This document shows, in pieces, positions 1 to 13,900 of a stretch of 64,000 bases of DNA (its first letter is position 1; each line of letters starts with the position of its first letter). The notes beneath the pieces are model-generated. The model saw only the letters and a program-made list of their open reading frames with translations, was not told where the DNA came from and ran no database searches. Made by a program: the position numbers and the translations under genes. This stretch comes from Macrostomum hystrix (Eukaryota; Platyhelminthes; Macrostomidae), in assembly GCA_950097015.1 (NCBI GenBank), contig CATNEN010000007.1, forward strand, positions 11,347,001-11,411,000. Reading direction: 5' to 3'.

Positions 1-303
1 TCATTTAGAAACAGTCACTGACTTGACTTCACTCAATTCATTAACGGACTTCGCCGTTAAGTTCAAAAGTACTGTAGTTCTCGAGGAATTTCGTGGACGT
101 TTATTCCGGCTAACATTTGTTTGTTTTCGTCAGTCTCCTTTCACTAAGCGCACGAGTAACAACGTTTTTCCTCTGTGTAATTTTTTGCTATGCAGGACCG
201 GTTCTTCAAACTCAATTTCTCATATTTTTCTCTTCCCCTGCTCATTTTCCTTTTTTCTTCGTTAAAGTCTTTGTTGTAAAAAAAACTACGTTTTTGGGGG
301 GAG
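1..303 (+). mobile_element. probable 3' internal end of an LTR retrotransposon (cut by window edge)
   Basis: No convincing gene is present; short reading frames here have no recognisable domain. The stretch ends in a purine-rich run (a G-run at 296-301 followed by AG) directly before a TGTTG start. That arrangement is the usual polypurine tract and 3' LTR junction of an LTR retrotransposon lying on the plus strand. The coding part of the element would lie left of the window, so this is an inference from the junction only. Confidence 0.4.
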
Positions 304-621
304 TGTTGTAAATGTCGTCCAGTTCCCGTGCATTCTCGTGTTTTCTATATTAATTTTCTCAATGTACATTCATTTCCTCTCCTCCTGCCTGTTCTCTCTC
401 TCCGCTCTCGTTATTATCGATCGCCCCCCTTTATCTGTCTCGCTTGCCGCTCAGCTCAACCCATTCTGTGCCCCCACCTCTCTTCTCTTATCTAACCTTC
501 GCTCACCCATCCGCCTCCCTATTTAACAAACGTGTTTTGGGCTTACGCCCTGATGCTGCGGACTCGCCCGCTCGTTTCGCACAACTTAACTGCCCGCATT
601 TCTCAAATTAATTTCTCTACA
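304..621 (+). repeat. candidate 3' LTR (about 318 bp)
   Basis: It starts TGTTGTAAATG immediately after a polypurine run and can be ended at a TACA at 618-621, giving TG...CA termini. It contains a TATA-like CTATTTAA near 519. The second LTR is outside the window, so neither the ends nor a target-site duplication can be confirmed. It is unrelated in sequence to the gypsy LTRs at 19.5 and 23.8 kb. Confidence 0.4.
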
Positions 622-711
622 AGTGCAATTAGCAAACTGCTTCTATGGCCAGTTGTTGGAGCACCTCAAAGCAATGAATTTAAAGAACGCTGTTGAGGTT
701 GCATGCGTGAC

Positions 712-717
712 TTTATT
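712..717 (-). terminator. poly(A) signal of gene 2
   Basis: AATAAA on the minus strand, about 125 bases beyond the gene 2 stop codon (841-843). This is the first canonical signal after the stop. Confidence 0.65.
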
Positions 718-840
718 TAGATCAGGAACTGTCTCCATGAAATAATTTGCCTTGAACTGCGGATCCCATCACCAAAAAGTAGTTAAAAAACGATATTGTT
801 CCGTTTGCCCATCGGCATTATCTGTAATCCAAGCTGCGAA

Positions 841-1948
841 CTACTTCTTGGTCTCTGAGCTGACTGTCTTTACGGCGGTCTTCAGCGAGGTGCTCACCTC
901 GGAAACCTTCAGCACCTGGATCAGCTTGTGTCCTGCAATTGGAAAGAGTTTTCGCACATTTACGGTTATGACCTGATTTTGAATTTCCATGGCCTTGAAT
1001 AATTGTACTTTTAAGGCCGCCATCAGTCTTCATGCGAACCCTTACCGGACACGAGAGCACTGAGTGTGGGATTTCCGGCGCTATCTTTTCCGCACTCGCA
1101 GCCGCTCGCCGACTTGCCATTAATAACGCAGTCGAAGCCCTTATCGCCAATATTGCGGCATCTGCCGTCCTTCTGCGCGCACTTAGCCTCCATGAGCTCG
1201 CCGCCACTGGCGGTGCACTTGTACTTAAAGCATGAGTTAGTCCATTCCTGTCCCTGCTCGTAGCGGTTTCCGGTGCTGCGATCCACACAGACGCTGATCA
1301 CACTGCCGCCAGCGCTGCTGATGTCTCTAGCCTTGTCTCCGCTGACCACCTCGTTCTTTCCCCAGCCTGCTGAGTCCTGCACGCAGATGCAGTTTTTGTG
1401 CAGCTTTCCTCCGTAATGGCACGAGTAGCTGTCCTCGTTCAGCGCCTTGCAGGTCTTGTCAGACGCTTCACACTCTGCAGATTTGTTTCACGTAATGGAG
1501 CGTTATCTCAAAGTTTTTTCATCCATTTTTATTTCTTTATTTTGCTTTATCGTAAAAGCTTTATGGTGCCCCGATGACCTTGCATTTCAATAAAAACTTA
1601 CTCGGAATTCTCTTCAGTCCGGTGCTTGTGCACTCCATGACATTGCAGCCGTGGTTCCAGCGCTCGCCCTCGATGTAAACCTTCCTCGAGTCGAACGGAT
1701 CTGTGCAGCGGTTCTTGCTCTCCTTGATCTTGCAGTAGCCCCAGGATCCGGTTTCGTGCATTCGGTGGTACGAGCACCAGTACCGACCGTTGTAGGCGTC
1801 GCAGTTGTACAGCCACTTGCCCTGGTACTTGAACGGGAACACGCACTCGCGACCACTGTCCGTCAGTACTTTTTCATTAGAGGTGGCGATTGATTGATAG
1901 TGCAGGGCCTCGGCCTTCTTGCCCTTCTTGTTAACCCGACTGAACAGT
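841..1948 (-). CDS. gene 2 exons 54-56: Fn2-like and VWC-like C-terminus
   Basis: Exons 1602-1948, 1046-1474 and 841-932. The first encodes a fibronectin type II-like module: Cys-x-Phe-Pro-Phe, Tyr-x-Gly-Lys, Trp-Cys and a final Trp-Gly-Tyr-Cys, followed by a short Cys-rich stretch. The second has a VWC-like Cys pattern ending Cys-Glu-Cys. The last exon adds a Cys-free tail of 29 residues ending in Lys-Lys. This end is acidic/neutral, unlike the strongly basic remainder of the protein. The final intron is 113 bases; its donor follows TCCG and its acceptor is TTGCAG. Fn2 modules in other proteins bind collagen or sugars; here the partner is unknown. Confidence 0.82.
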
Positions 1949-4900
1949 CTGAAAATGAAGCAGCAAATTGAATTTAGTTAAAAAAAGGCGACAACGACTC
2001 TTCAGTTCTTGTAACAAAGCTGAGCCCTTGGATGTCCGGCGACTCGTGCGCTCAATAGTAGCACGTGCAAACAAAATGAAACTCACTTGCAGCGACACTT
2101 CCAGCTAAGCGATCCAGTGACCTGCGTGCACGGGAAGTACTCCTCAGTTGAATAGCACTGACCGTCGTAGCCAAGGCACTTTCTAGACAGGACTTCGATT
2201 CCACTGTCGCTGCACTTGAACTCAGAGCACTCTTCCTGCCAGGTGCTTCCAAGCGGCCGCAGCTGTTTGTCCTCAGTCCTGCAGTACTTAATGGTAGCAG
2301 TCTGGAGTTGACAGAGTCCGCTGATCTTGACGAAGCCATCCGGACAGTTGATCAGAGGATAGATTCTCTTGTAGATGAGCTTGAAGATGGTACTGATGTC
2401 GGTAGATCGGATGATTGTTACAAAGTGGCTGATTTCCTCTCCGGAATACAGGGCGGACCAGTCAGCTGGCTCTCTTGCGGGGGTAATCTGAACAGTGAAG
2501 AACTTTCCAGTGAACTTAAAGTCGTCTGACAGTCGTTTAATATCCGGGAGCTTGACGTCGCCCAACTTGATGTTGGAGCCAGTGATAAGGAAAACGATTG
2601 GCGTGCTTCCCTTTCTAGCCTTGGCGCGCTCTTCGTTAGCCTTCTTCATTCCCTCGAGCAGGTCTGCTTTGCCTCCAGGGAAACTTAGATCCTTGATCTT
2701 GTCATCGATTCCAGACAGATCGGCCTGGCTAAACTTAACCTCCGCATTTCCGCTTTTGCCCATAACAATGGCTGATGCGCGCACGCTGAGACCCTTCAGC
2801 TCCTTGACAGTGAACTCATTGAGCAGTCGAGTAAGGAAGTCCTTAATATCCTTTTCGGAGGCCTTGAGTTTGTCACTCCCATCGATGGTGAAGATAAAGT
2901 CAACCTTCCTTAATGAAATTCCCTTACTCTCATCTGGCACACAGCCCCTGCCGGGCTTGTGCACCCAGTTGCTGCCCAGCTTGCACTGGCATTCGTAGCC
3001 TGGCTTCTTGTTCACGCAGGTGGCTGATGCATCGCACAGCTTGCTGTCCTCCGCACATTCGTCAATGTCGACGCAGTCATTGCTGACGTAGCGAGAGCCG
3101 GAGTCGCATGTGCAGTTAAAAGAGCCGATTGTGTTGACGCACTTGGATCTGCCCTTGCAGTTGTGAGCTCCAGTTGCGCATTCGTCAATGTCCTTGCAGC
3201 CGAGACCTGTCTTGTAGGTGTAACCCTCGTCGCAAGCACACTTAAAGGAACCTATAGTGTTTACACACTTTCCAGAGCCAGCACAGGGATCTTTGCCCTT
3301 GCATTCGTCGATGTCCACACAACCAAAGTATTTATTGTACTCGAATCCAGTCTTGCAAGAGCACTTAAAGCTGCCTGGTGTATTGACACAAGTGGCGCTT
3401 CCTCCCAAGCATGGCCTCTCTTTGCATTCATCTATGTCAACGCATTTTCCCTTAGCCTTCTCAAAGTAGTAACCATTTTCACACTTCGGCTTACTTGGAC
3501 ACTTCTCCTCCTTCAGCGATACACATCCGCGAGATCTATCGTGACGGAAACCAGCGCGGCACAAGCAGATGTAGCTGCCGGGCAAGTTGACGCATGTACT
3601 GTCAGAGTGGCACGGGGACACCTTTGCAGCGCACTCGTTCACATCTCTGCAGCGTTTTCCTTGCATTCTGAATCCAGCAGTGCAGCCGGCTGTCTTCTCA
3701 AGTTCCTTGGTGATTTTCGGAATGGCAAGATAAGGTGGAACTCTTGCTGGGATGACTGTTAGACCTCCAATCGATGGTTCAGTCTTTCCTGGTTTTCTTG
3801 GTGGCAGACTGACAACAACCACGCGAACGCCTGCCTTCTTCAAAGACTCCAGCTCCCTCGTGACAGCGCTTTCAGAAGATGCCGGAACTCTGCTCTTCTT
3901 CAAAAGAATAATGTACTTTGGAACCTCCGGTCTGGCTCCTCCGACTGGCTTCATCATGACCATATTGGCAACACGAAGAGCTGCATCGAGATTATCAGCT
4001 GATCCTCCCGGCTTCTTTAGCTCTCTGACGAACGACATGAACTTGGATTTTTCCGGTCGCTCGTTGAATAGGCTTACAGTCGGGTTAGTCCTGCCAAAAA
4101 CAGCAACTGCTGGTCGAACGGAGTTGAATGAAAGTCTGTAGTTTGTCAGTAGCTTGATAATCATGTTCTTTAGCGATTCGAATTCATCCGAACTGACATC
4201 ATCAGTGCCATCCATAACGAAGGCAAGGTCAAGTGGCACGACTTTGCCACATGTTGCCTCAGGAACACATTTCTTGCCGTTTAGTACAAAGCCTTCTCTA
4301 CATACGCAGCCTTCATGGGCTGGCAAGCGGCACTTTCTTCGCCTGCCAATATCAGCGCAGGTCCTTGGACATCCACTCGAGCTTCGTCGGAAGACTGAGT
4401 TGGCGCCGCACTTCAGCGAACAGAAGTGGCGTCTCCTCCAACTCACCCGGAATCCCTTGGCCAGGCATGCATTGTACAAAGTTTCCAAAGACTGGCACAT
4501 GGCACGTCTGCGGTTTTTAGCTTTTCGGAACTGGCAAACATCAAACTCACAGTTCTTGTACAGCTTGGCGTAACTGACCTTGCCCGATTTCAAACAAGCA
4601 CGGAATGGTCCTTTCTTGTTTGAAATAAGGCCGCAGAATTTGTTGGATCTAACCTTTCGCTTCATCGATCCTGAGCATTTTGATGATGAAACTGGCTTGA
4701 CTTTGCATTTTGAGCTCTTGGACGAACGATCATTGACAAGATAGGATTGCCCAATTAGTACAAAGCCCTTTGAGCCCAGCTTGGATACGTCCTTTCCACT
4801 TCTGGTTCTTAAGTCGTCTTTGGGATCTCCGTTGCAATTTCCACAGATGCCCTGCACTTTGCCAGCAAATAGAGATTTCGGGAGATGCAACTCTGCTACT

Positions 4901-7900
4901 GACCGGCCGTTGAACTCAAGGTCCAGGCCACAGTACTTGGACTCAACGACGACATTCGTTCCACTGCTGTAAATTCGAAGCTTTTTACCATTCTTGTAGA
5001 GTGAAATGGGCAGCCGTCGAACTCGCTTGCCGTTTAGGAAAACACGGTTCTTCTGATGCAGGCGGATGGCCAGGCCATGGATTTTGATATCAACAAATCT
5101 TGTCCAGCTGACGCTTCGCTTCTTTCCCCGGACTTCATTCTTTGCTGTGACTGAGAAGTTGCACTTTGAAGACTTTCCTAGCTTCGACTTTGCAAGAAGA
5201 TACTTGCACTTGCCCATGAAGTGAATCCACTGTCCGTCAAATGTTCGGTAGTGCGGATCACCCATGGATGTGCAGGTGCAGAGCTTTCGCTTCTTTGGAT
5301 TGCAGGTGCCGCAGGATACTGGGCAGAGGAACTTCACCAGCTTTCTAGAGCAGCGCTTCCTTCTCGCCAAACTCTTGCAGACATACGTCTTGTCGTAGCA
5401 ACCCTTTAATGCTTTTCTGCAGCGGCCCTTGATGAAAATTGACTTACTGGGACACCTCTTTGGCACACAGGCGCCAAATGACTTTAAACCTCTTTTTACT
5501 GTTTTGCTTCTGTAATTCTTGGGACAGCTCCTGACGCATTGCTTGCCAAGCTTATAAGTTCCACTCTTGCAGGCAGATGAGGCACAGTACCGCCGCACTC
5601 CCCGTCTAGTTTTAAAGTAACGTCTGCGGAATCCTGAAGGACAGCGTCTGAGACAGCGTGTACCAAGCCTAAACAGCCTACCCTTGCAAGACTTCGGAGC
5701 GCAATACTTAAAGCGGTAAGACTTGGAATATCGGATAAACCTTTCAGCAAAGCCAGAGGGGCACCGCTGCACACACTGCCCGGCTGAGAAGAACCTGTCG
5801 CGGGGGCACGCGTCTCTGGCACACAGTCGGTACGGACGTCCTCCAATCTTCTTGCTCAGAACCCGATGGTTTTTAGGGCATCGGCGCTGGCATCTCCGAC
5901 GGTAGCTAACATAACCGGCCTTGCACAGTGGCATCGAGGGGACGCATGACGCTCTCCTGCGTCCTGAGACACGTCTGATTCGGCAGTTGAACCCTCTATG
6001 GCATCTCATCGTTGCACAAGGATTTTTGCTAGCGCACACAGCCACTTGGCGAACTTTACGTCCTGCTAGCGTCTTGATGACACATCTCTGGTTTCGTGAG
6101 CAAGTGACCTTTGAGCAAAGATTGCGGCGACATACGGCATAGCTTCTCATGAACTTGGACTTCCTGTATCTGAATCTAAAGCTGTACACCTTCTTCTCGT
6201 GCGAGCTTGGGCAGCTCTTGACACACCGGCCACCGAATCGAGCCATAGGATACTTGCATAGCTTTCTAGTGCACAGTCTCACGCTATAGGCGAGTCTGCG
6301 CCTCTTGAGGATTCTGAAGCGCCTTGTGGACCTTCTGATGTATCCGCGAGGACAGCTACGGACGCACCTATGCTTGTAGCGATAGGTTCCGGCCTTGCAG
6401 TCTGGAATGAAATATGAAAAGTAGTTAAATTAAATTAATTAAATTGAATTAAATTAAACACTCCAGAAAAAAAATAAAGAATTTTACTCTTACATCTCGG
6501 AACGCAGATAGCCTTGCGTACAGTTCGACGGACAGCTCGCCTTCCAGACCTGAATACCATGGTTCGACGGTTGATTACGCACCTCTTTGACTTGCTGCAG
6601 CGGACGCGGCGACAGAGGATTGTTGACAGTGTTGGTAAACAAAATCCGAGCTTCCGGCCCCGAACAATTCTTGACCGGTTGTAGTAGCCCGATGGGCACC
6701 GACGGAAGCAGCGACCAAAGGCCAGAGCTCTTGGGTATCGGCATGTCTTCTGGCGCACTGAAACAAAAAATGTGTGCAATCGACTGGCGAACGAAATCCT
6801 TCTTTTTTAGTAGGCTAAAACTAAATACGAGGCTTACCTGGTCTGCAGACACCGGTCAGCTTGAAGGATTTGCCCTTTGCTGTTCTCTTTAGGCGGTACA
6901 CCTTCTGGTAGCCAGGAGAGCATTCTGCAATTAGAAAGATAACACATGCCTTATTCTATGCTTTATTTCGCTTCGATTCGCCAAGTTAGCGAGTCTACAC
7001 ACTTCTCTTAGCACAGCTGGTGGCAGAAACGAGCTTTCTCAATCGCCTAGAATAGACTCGGTAGGTTCGCTTCTTGAAGCCACTCGGGCACCGCGAGATG
7101 CAGGCGCCTCTGAATGAAAATCGGCCTCTAGGGCACTCTGCAAGGTAAGTAGGTAAAACTATAGGGCCACTGCATTTACTCGTACATCACATTTAGATCT
7201 CATCACGCATGGCAAAAGCCAAACCTTTCTTGCAGAGCTTGATGCGACCAAATCTTAGTGAGAAGTAGCCTCTTGAGCAGCGGCTGACGCACTTGTCTCT
7301 GAGAGCGAACTTTCTGCCGCATTCTGAGATTTTGCATCAGATTCCATATTAAATACTTTAAACTGAAAAGTAATCCTATAACTTAACCACTAGCTGAAAC
7401 TTTAGAAGACTCACTTGGTCTGCAAGTGCGGATAACCTTCTTTGCTCTTCTGACCAGTATTGTCCTCATTCCTCTTGGACACTGCTTGCGGCATTTAGCG
7501 CGGAACAGGAACAGTCCCTTCGCGCAATTCTTCCCTGCTCTCTTGCACAGTCTAAGCACTCTGCGCACCCTTCTGCCGCCTCTGCGGAAGTGGACTACAC
7601 GGTCACGCAGCACAAATCCTCTGCGGCAGGGCTTGCTAGCACTGACACATCTGGATCTGTAGCGAGATCTTCGGGTCATGCGGCTCCATGATCGTCGGTA
7701 AACGATAAGCTGTCCCTTCTTGCATCTCTTAACCGGCCGGCAGTATCGAATGGCTGCATTTCTAGCCCTCTTGTAGACTCGGCCAGTGAAGTTCTTCGGG
7801 CATTTCTTTACACAACGCCTTTTAAACCGGAATGTTCCTTTGCTGCACCGCAAAGGCAGTTGCCTACAGCGTCCGCCTCTAGTCTTGTAGCCGCTGGGAC

Positions 7901-10900
7901 ACCGCTTGACGCATCGCCTGCGGAACCGGAGTAGACCGCTGGCGCACTTCTTACTGGCTTCCTTGAAGACACAGCGACCTCTTCGGGCCCGATATCCTTT
8001 AGGACATGACTTCCTGCACGTAATTCCCAGGCGGTAGCTACCCTTCGGACACCGAGTAGGCTTGCAGGATCTCAGCGATCTGACAGCAGTGTAGGTCCGC
8101 GGACAGACTTTAACACAAGATCTTTCTCCATTGGACCTGATTAGCAGCAGCTGACCAGATGGACAGAGGCGAGCTGGAAGGGAATATCCATGCAGATTAT
8201 TAAATTAACGTTTAATATCGAATCATAGATCAGGTAAAATGCTTACGGGTTGGAACGCATGATCCTCGGATATTGTAAGTGCCAGACGGACAGCGGGTTA
8301 CAATGCAGACTCCTCTGTACATCTTTCCACTTCGGCAAATCGTACTTCGTGTACAGCTTCGTCTCTTCTTTTCAAAGCCAAGAGGGCACGTTTTGAGGCA
8401 GAGCCTTCTGAATCTAAGCAGACCCTTCTTGCAGTGCTTTATTCCTGAACAGATTTTAAAATATGAGCTCAGTCTAGAATCATATTCGTCGAGCGTACCC
8501 TCGTTCATAAATGCAACAAACAGAGCACCGGCCAGGTCAAAACAATATTAGCCATCAAAGACTCAGTGCTCTTATCACTTACTGATGCACGATCGTCTCG
8601 CAAAGCTGCGGTAATGTCCAGGCGGGCACTTCACCAGGCACATCTTTCCGTAAGCAAATCGGCCTAATCGGCATTTGCTTGTCTCTAAATAAATAAGAAT
8701 GCAAATTTAGAAAAGTGCTTTTTAAAAGCCTAAGACTAAATTGAAGATGGAATTCTGCAGCTCGACTCACTGAAACAGTACGATCCACGTCGACTCGTTC
8801 CAGATGGACAGCCCTTCATGCAGGTGCCTCGGTACCTGAATGTTCCCTTCCGGCATGCGGAATAAGCGCACCGGCTGCCTCGCTTGGTAAATCCGGCCGG
8901 ACAAGTCCTTAAGCACAGCGCGCGACCCAGCTTCACGTAGCCCGCTGGGCAACTGACGGACACTCTCCGGCAGGCTCGACGAATTCCAATGTAGCCAACG
9001 GGGCACTTCGCCACACAGGACCGGCCGATACGGAACTTATTCAAGCAGTATCCTCTAATGCATCTCTGTTTGCGGAATCCGACTCTAATGAAGCCCTTCT
9101 TGCAGACCTTGAGGCAGTACCAGCGGCGTCTTCGGGTGCCGCTGGGGCATCTGGACTTACAAGAACCAGCGTAATAGACCTGACCGCGCCTGCAACTGCG
9201 CTTTCCTGTGTTTTTGAACATGAATACGATAATTTATTAAAAATATAATGAGTGTCGTGTGACAATATACTTAAATTTTAATCAGAACTTACTTATGCAA
9301 ACAATTCGGCCTCTTCGAATGCTCAGTCTTGCCTTTGAGCCACTTGGGCAGCGAGCTCCTGCAACCGATTGTTTTTAATCATAAAGTATTTTTGGCAGTT
9401 CAAGACGTGTATTTTTTAGAATTTTGTTTGAAAGCATTAAATTAGGCTACTTAAAAAAGCAACCTTCTCGAATGATTTATCTCTAACTTACTGATGCATC
9501 GCCGTCCTTTGGCGTACGTGTGCTTCGGGCACCTCCTTCGGCATCTTCTGCCATAGGCGAATCCTGATCTACAGTAGATTCTACGGCCTAAAAATTTGTA
9601 TAGAATGGTACAATTAAATGCAGAAATGAAGCGCGTGCAAACGGAATGGCCAACAACAGCAATAAGCTGCCTAGCTTACGGTAGCAATTATTGCCTCTGC
9701 GGAATGAATTTCTTGGACACTCTGAAAGTGCAAATGATACTTTTTTCGTATTAAATGAGCGATTGTTGGTAATTCAAGTTTTCAGAGTTTTCAGAGTAGT
9801 TTTGCGAGCTAATGTTTCTGAGCCGCTATGATGCTTACGTGTGCATCGACGACCAACCGCAATGTATTTTCTCGGGCAGCTCTTCACACATCTTGTCCTG
9901 TACATGAATGCTGGACAAGTCTTAACAACTAAAACGGCAGAAAAAAGTGTTTTAATTCGTACTAAGTTTTAGAATAAAGAATGCTTGTAAAGCCTGCGCA
10001 GCGTGCGCGACAACTTACGCTTGCATGATCGACTCGACGAACGCCTTGTGCCACTGGGGCATTTGCGCCAGCAGCGGTTGTTGAACAGGAACGTTCCAGA
10101 CTTGCAAACCCTGTTGAACTCTGCAACCCGTTTACAATCGTTAATGAAGCCTTGAAAAATAATGTATTGGAAAACTCAAGTATTAGCATTAGAAAAATAA
10201 CTCACTGATGCATCTAGGTCCCCGCTTAGTCTTGATCATCGTAAAAGTACGCGGGCAAACTCTGTAGAATTTGACGCATGTCCTTCCTCGGCGACGATAT
10301 CCACTTGGACAAACTTCTGGAAGCAAGTTGAAGTTTATAATAAAGTTTTAGTAAAATCTTTTTTATGTTATAATGAAACTATGAAATATTTTTTAACTTA
10401 CTTCCAGGCCTGTAGCAACGGGCAACGAGACTTCTTCTTCGTCTAAATGCTCCCCGTCTTCTGAAAATTACCCAGATTTTTCTCAACTTCTTCTTCAAAG
10501 ACCGCTTCAGCTTTCTGGCCACTGTCACTCGTCTTCTTCGGCTCAGTCTAGCAATACGACGCCTGGCAACCGCGTATCGTCTCAGGCGGCGCCTGGTGAT
10601 GGCTTGGAAGCGCCTGTAAAGCCTGGAAGCTCGCCTTCTGACAACGCACCTGGATCCAGTAGGGCAGCGCTTCGTGCTGCATGGATCTAAAAAGAAGCAC
10701 AAATATAATGTATAATCTTCATAGTTTTCGATCAGACTCTCCACTATCTCACCACCCAAGTCATATGCAGCTCGCACACATGCTATAATAGTATACATAG
10801 TCGTACGACAATAAGACTGCCACTCACTAGTTCTCTTCGCAGCACAAAATGCGCGAGTTCTGTAGCGCCGTCTATTACGAACTAGCCGTTTGTAGTATCC

Positions 10901-13900
10901 CCGGACTGTGCGACGGAGACGGAGTCTCAGTTTACTCTTCTGCCGTCTATATGATCGCGTCGAGCGCTTGCGGTACTTTCTAAGGGTTCGTTTCAGCGAC
11001 CGCCCTAGCCTTCGGAACCGGTTGGCCAGTCGTCGACCGCGAAGTCGCCGAGCAGCAACCCGTCTGAGTCGCCTGTTTCGTCGGATGGCCTTTACTGCAT
11101 GGCGTCGCCTTCTGGTGCTCAACCGTCTGCGCAGGCTGCGCGTTCCAAGACGGAAGCGCCTTCTGCTAAGTCTGGCGTACAGTCGGTAGAGACGGAAAGC
11201 GCGAGTTGGTATCCTTCTCACAATGCAGCGTTTGTCTCTGGAGCATCTTACTGTACTGCATGGGTCTAAAAATATGGTTGTGGATTTTTGCAAAGTGGGC
11301 AGCAAAAGTAACGTCTATCAAATGTCGCTTTACATTGCTAGATCCAGCATGGTCGTAAGTAAATTTGAATATCATAATTATTGAAATTGAACTAAAGTAG
11401 ACAAGCACAAACTATTTCCACGTAGATAAAAATACTCACTTGCTCTTCTTTCACATCGACCGACAGTTGTTGCTCGGCCACTTCTTGATCTGATCCTTCT
11501 CACTCTGCAGCTGTAGCCACGTCGGCAACGCTTACCACTGCATGGATTCTCGGCAACGCACATGGCACGACGAACAAATCTACGTCCTTTGTGTTTGCTC
11601 AACCGTTGCTTTGCCAGTCTAAGTTTTCTTTTGAGAGCAGTTGCAAGGTTGCTCTCATTTTTGTAGTACGACACAACAGCCCGTCTCAGTCTGCTCCGGC
11701 AGGTCTTTGACATCTTTCTATACAGATTGCGCATTTTCAATCGTATGGCAGCTTTGGCAGCCTTTGTTGCCTTTTTAGACTTAAAATAAAGAGCCTTAAA
11801 CAGCCTCAGTTTGTTTCCAAACCATCTCTTCAATGAAAAGACACGTTTTGTATACTTCTTCTCATTTCTTCTGAACTTGCGAACAACAGCCTTCGGAATA
11901 CGTGCGCGAGCAGACTTTCCTCTACGTCTTCGCGACATTTTTCTAAATAGCCTTCTGAATCGTCGGCCGTATCGTTTCGCAGCTCTTTTGAATCTTCCCC
12001 ACAGCCGAGAACGGGTCTTTCTCATCTTCTTGACAAATCTTCGTAAGTTCCGCTTGGCCTTGCGCGCTCGCCTGGTTCGAGAGCGTCTCGACCTAATGCG
12101 CCTAAGGGCACTTCTGAGCCAGAATCTGAATGATCTTAGCCCTCTTCTGCTAGTCTTGCGACCCTTGATTGCCCTTCTTGCCCGTCGACCAAATCTCCTT
12201 GCGAAAGTGGATCTATGATTCACTCGGTGTCGTCGCCTGAGTCTCTGCACGGCACGTAGCAGCCGGGCGTGGAAGCGCTTGTAGGCTCGCCTCACACTAA
12301 TGCGGTAAAGCCTGTACCACCAAGTGGGAACATTTCTGACCACGCACCGCTTTCCAGTCGAACAGCGAACGTTTCTGCAGGATCCTAAAATGTTTATTAA
12401 GGCAGAAAAATCTGCATGAAGGCGCATCTGCATAAACAAGGTAAAAAACTGAATTCAATATAAATTTCCAACTTTAAAGGCTTACTTGCAACTCTTCTGA
12501 TGCACCGAGCCACAGTTCTTACTCGGTTCTTGAATGCAGCCTTGCCTTGCTTCTTACGTAGTGACCTAAGCCTTTTGATGTAACCTCTTCTTGCAAGCTT
12601 AACTGATCGTCGATATTGACGGAAGGCTGCGCGCCGGATCCTTCTAAAGCTTTTCAGTCGACGTTGGAATGCGGACCTCAGTCGCTTCTTATCGGCCGCA
12701 GACTTTGCTCTTTTGAAGCTGGAGCGATAAATTGCGACGTATTTGCGGAAATTTTTCGAAGCCTGGCGCGATCTTCGGTGATATGCTAGGACAATCTTTT
12801 TGTGACTCGCGAAATATGATCGAGCCAAAGCTTGTCTTTGACTTAGGAAGGCCTTGAAATTCTTAGTGAACCGTCTGACATGTCTGCACGAGAATCCTTT
12901 CTTACACTTGATTCTTACGCACTGGTTAACAACACATTGCGCAGATTTCCGCAGAATTGTGCTCTTCTTGTATTTTCGAGAATGAAGATACATTCCGCGT
13001 CTGAATTTTTCCCTCAGACTTCTCATCGCATTAACAAACTTCCTGCGTTGACTACGAAGGTTTGACACAAAGGATTGCCTGCGAAGCTTCCACGTCTTCT
13101 TTAAGCTCTTGACAATGGCGGACTTCCTAGCCTTTGCCGCCCTTTTAATGGCCAGCTTGGACAATGTAGATGCACGTCTAAAGGTACGCCTTAACGCACG
13201 ACGAGACTTTCTGAAGCTCAATCTAAGAGCACGTCGGCGCCTGCGATATCCCTTCACCATCGACTTCCGAACGGAATAAAACTTGCGGCCCGTGTTTGAT
13301 ACGTAACGCCTAATGATGCACCGTTGTCCTTTTAAGCATCGTTTCTTTGAGCACAAGCCTAAAAGTACAAAACACGTTATATGTGTCCAAGCACAAAATT
13401 TCGAAGCAACGATTACTACATACATATTGCAAATCATATATACATATTTACTAGGAACGTCACCCAATACTTTCTAAACTTACCACTCGGACGTCGCGGC
13501 TTTCTAACACATCTCTTTGATCCACGGAGAGCTCGTCTCAAACGTTTGCTCAGCCAAAACAATCTTCGTTTGTGACTACGGACTAGCGAGCTCAGTCGTC
13601 TGCTGTGCACTCCTGCAAGTTGAGCCCTGCGTCTGGCGTAGCTGGACACTACTGACGAGTGCAACTGGCACCTGTACCTCACAGTCATGTACTTGAAAGT
13701 TCCCACACAAGGATCTCCGAACACGGAGTTCGAGCTGTGAACTCTGCACGATCGTCTGTTGCTGCACTTGGATGCGATCACTCCGTTGGCTCGTCCACTG
13801 TTGCACGAGTATGTTCTTCGAGGTCCGTATGCGCAGAATCGGTTCGAGGTTCTGCCGTAGAACCCGTTCAGCACCTGGATGACATATCTAGCTGGACAAC

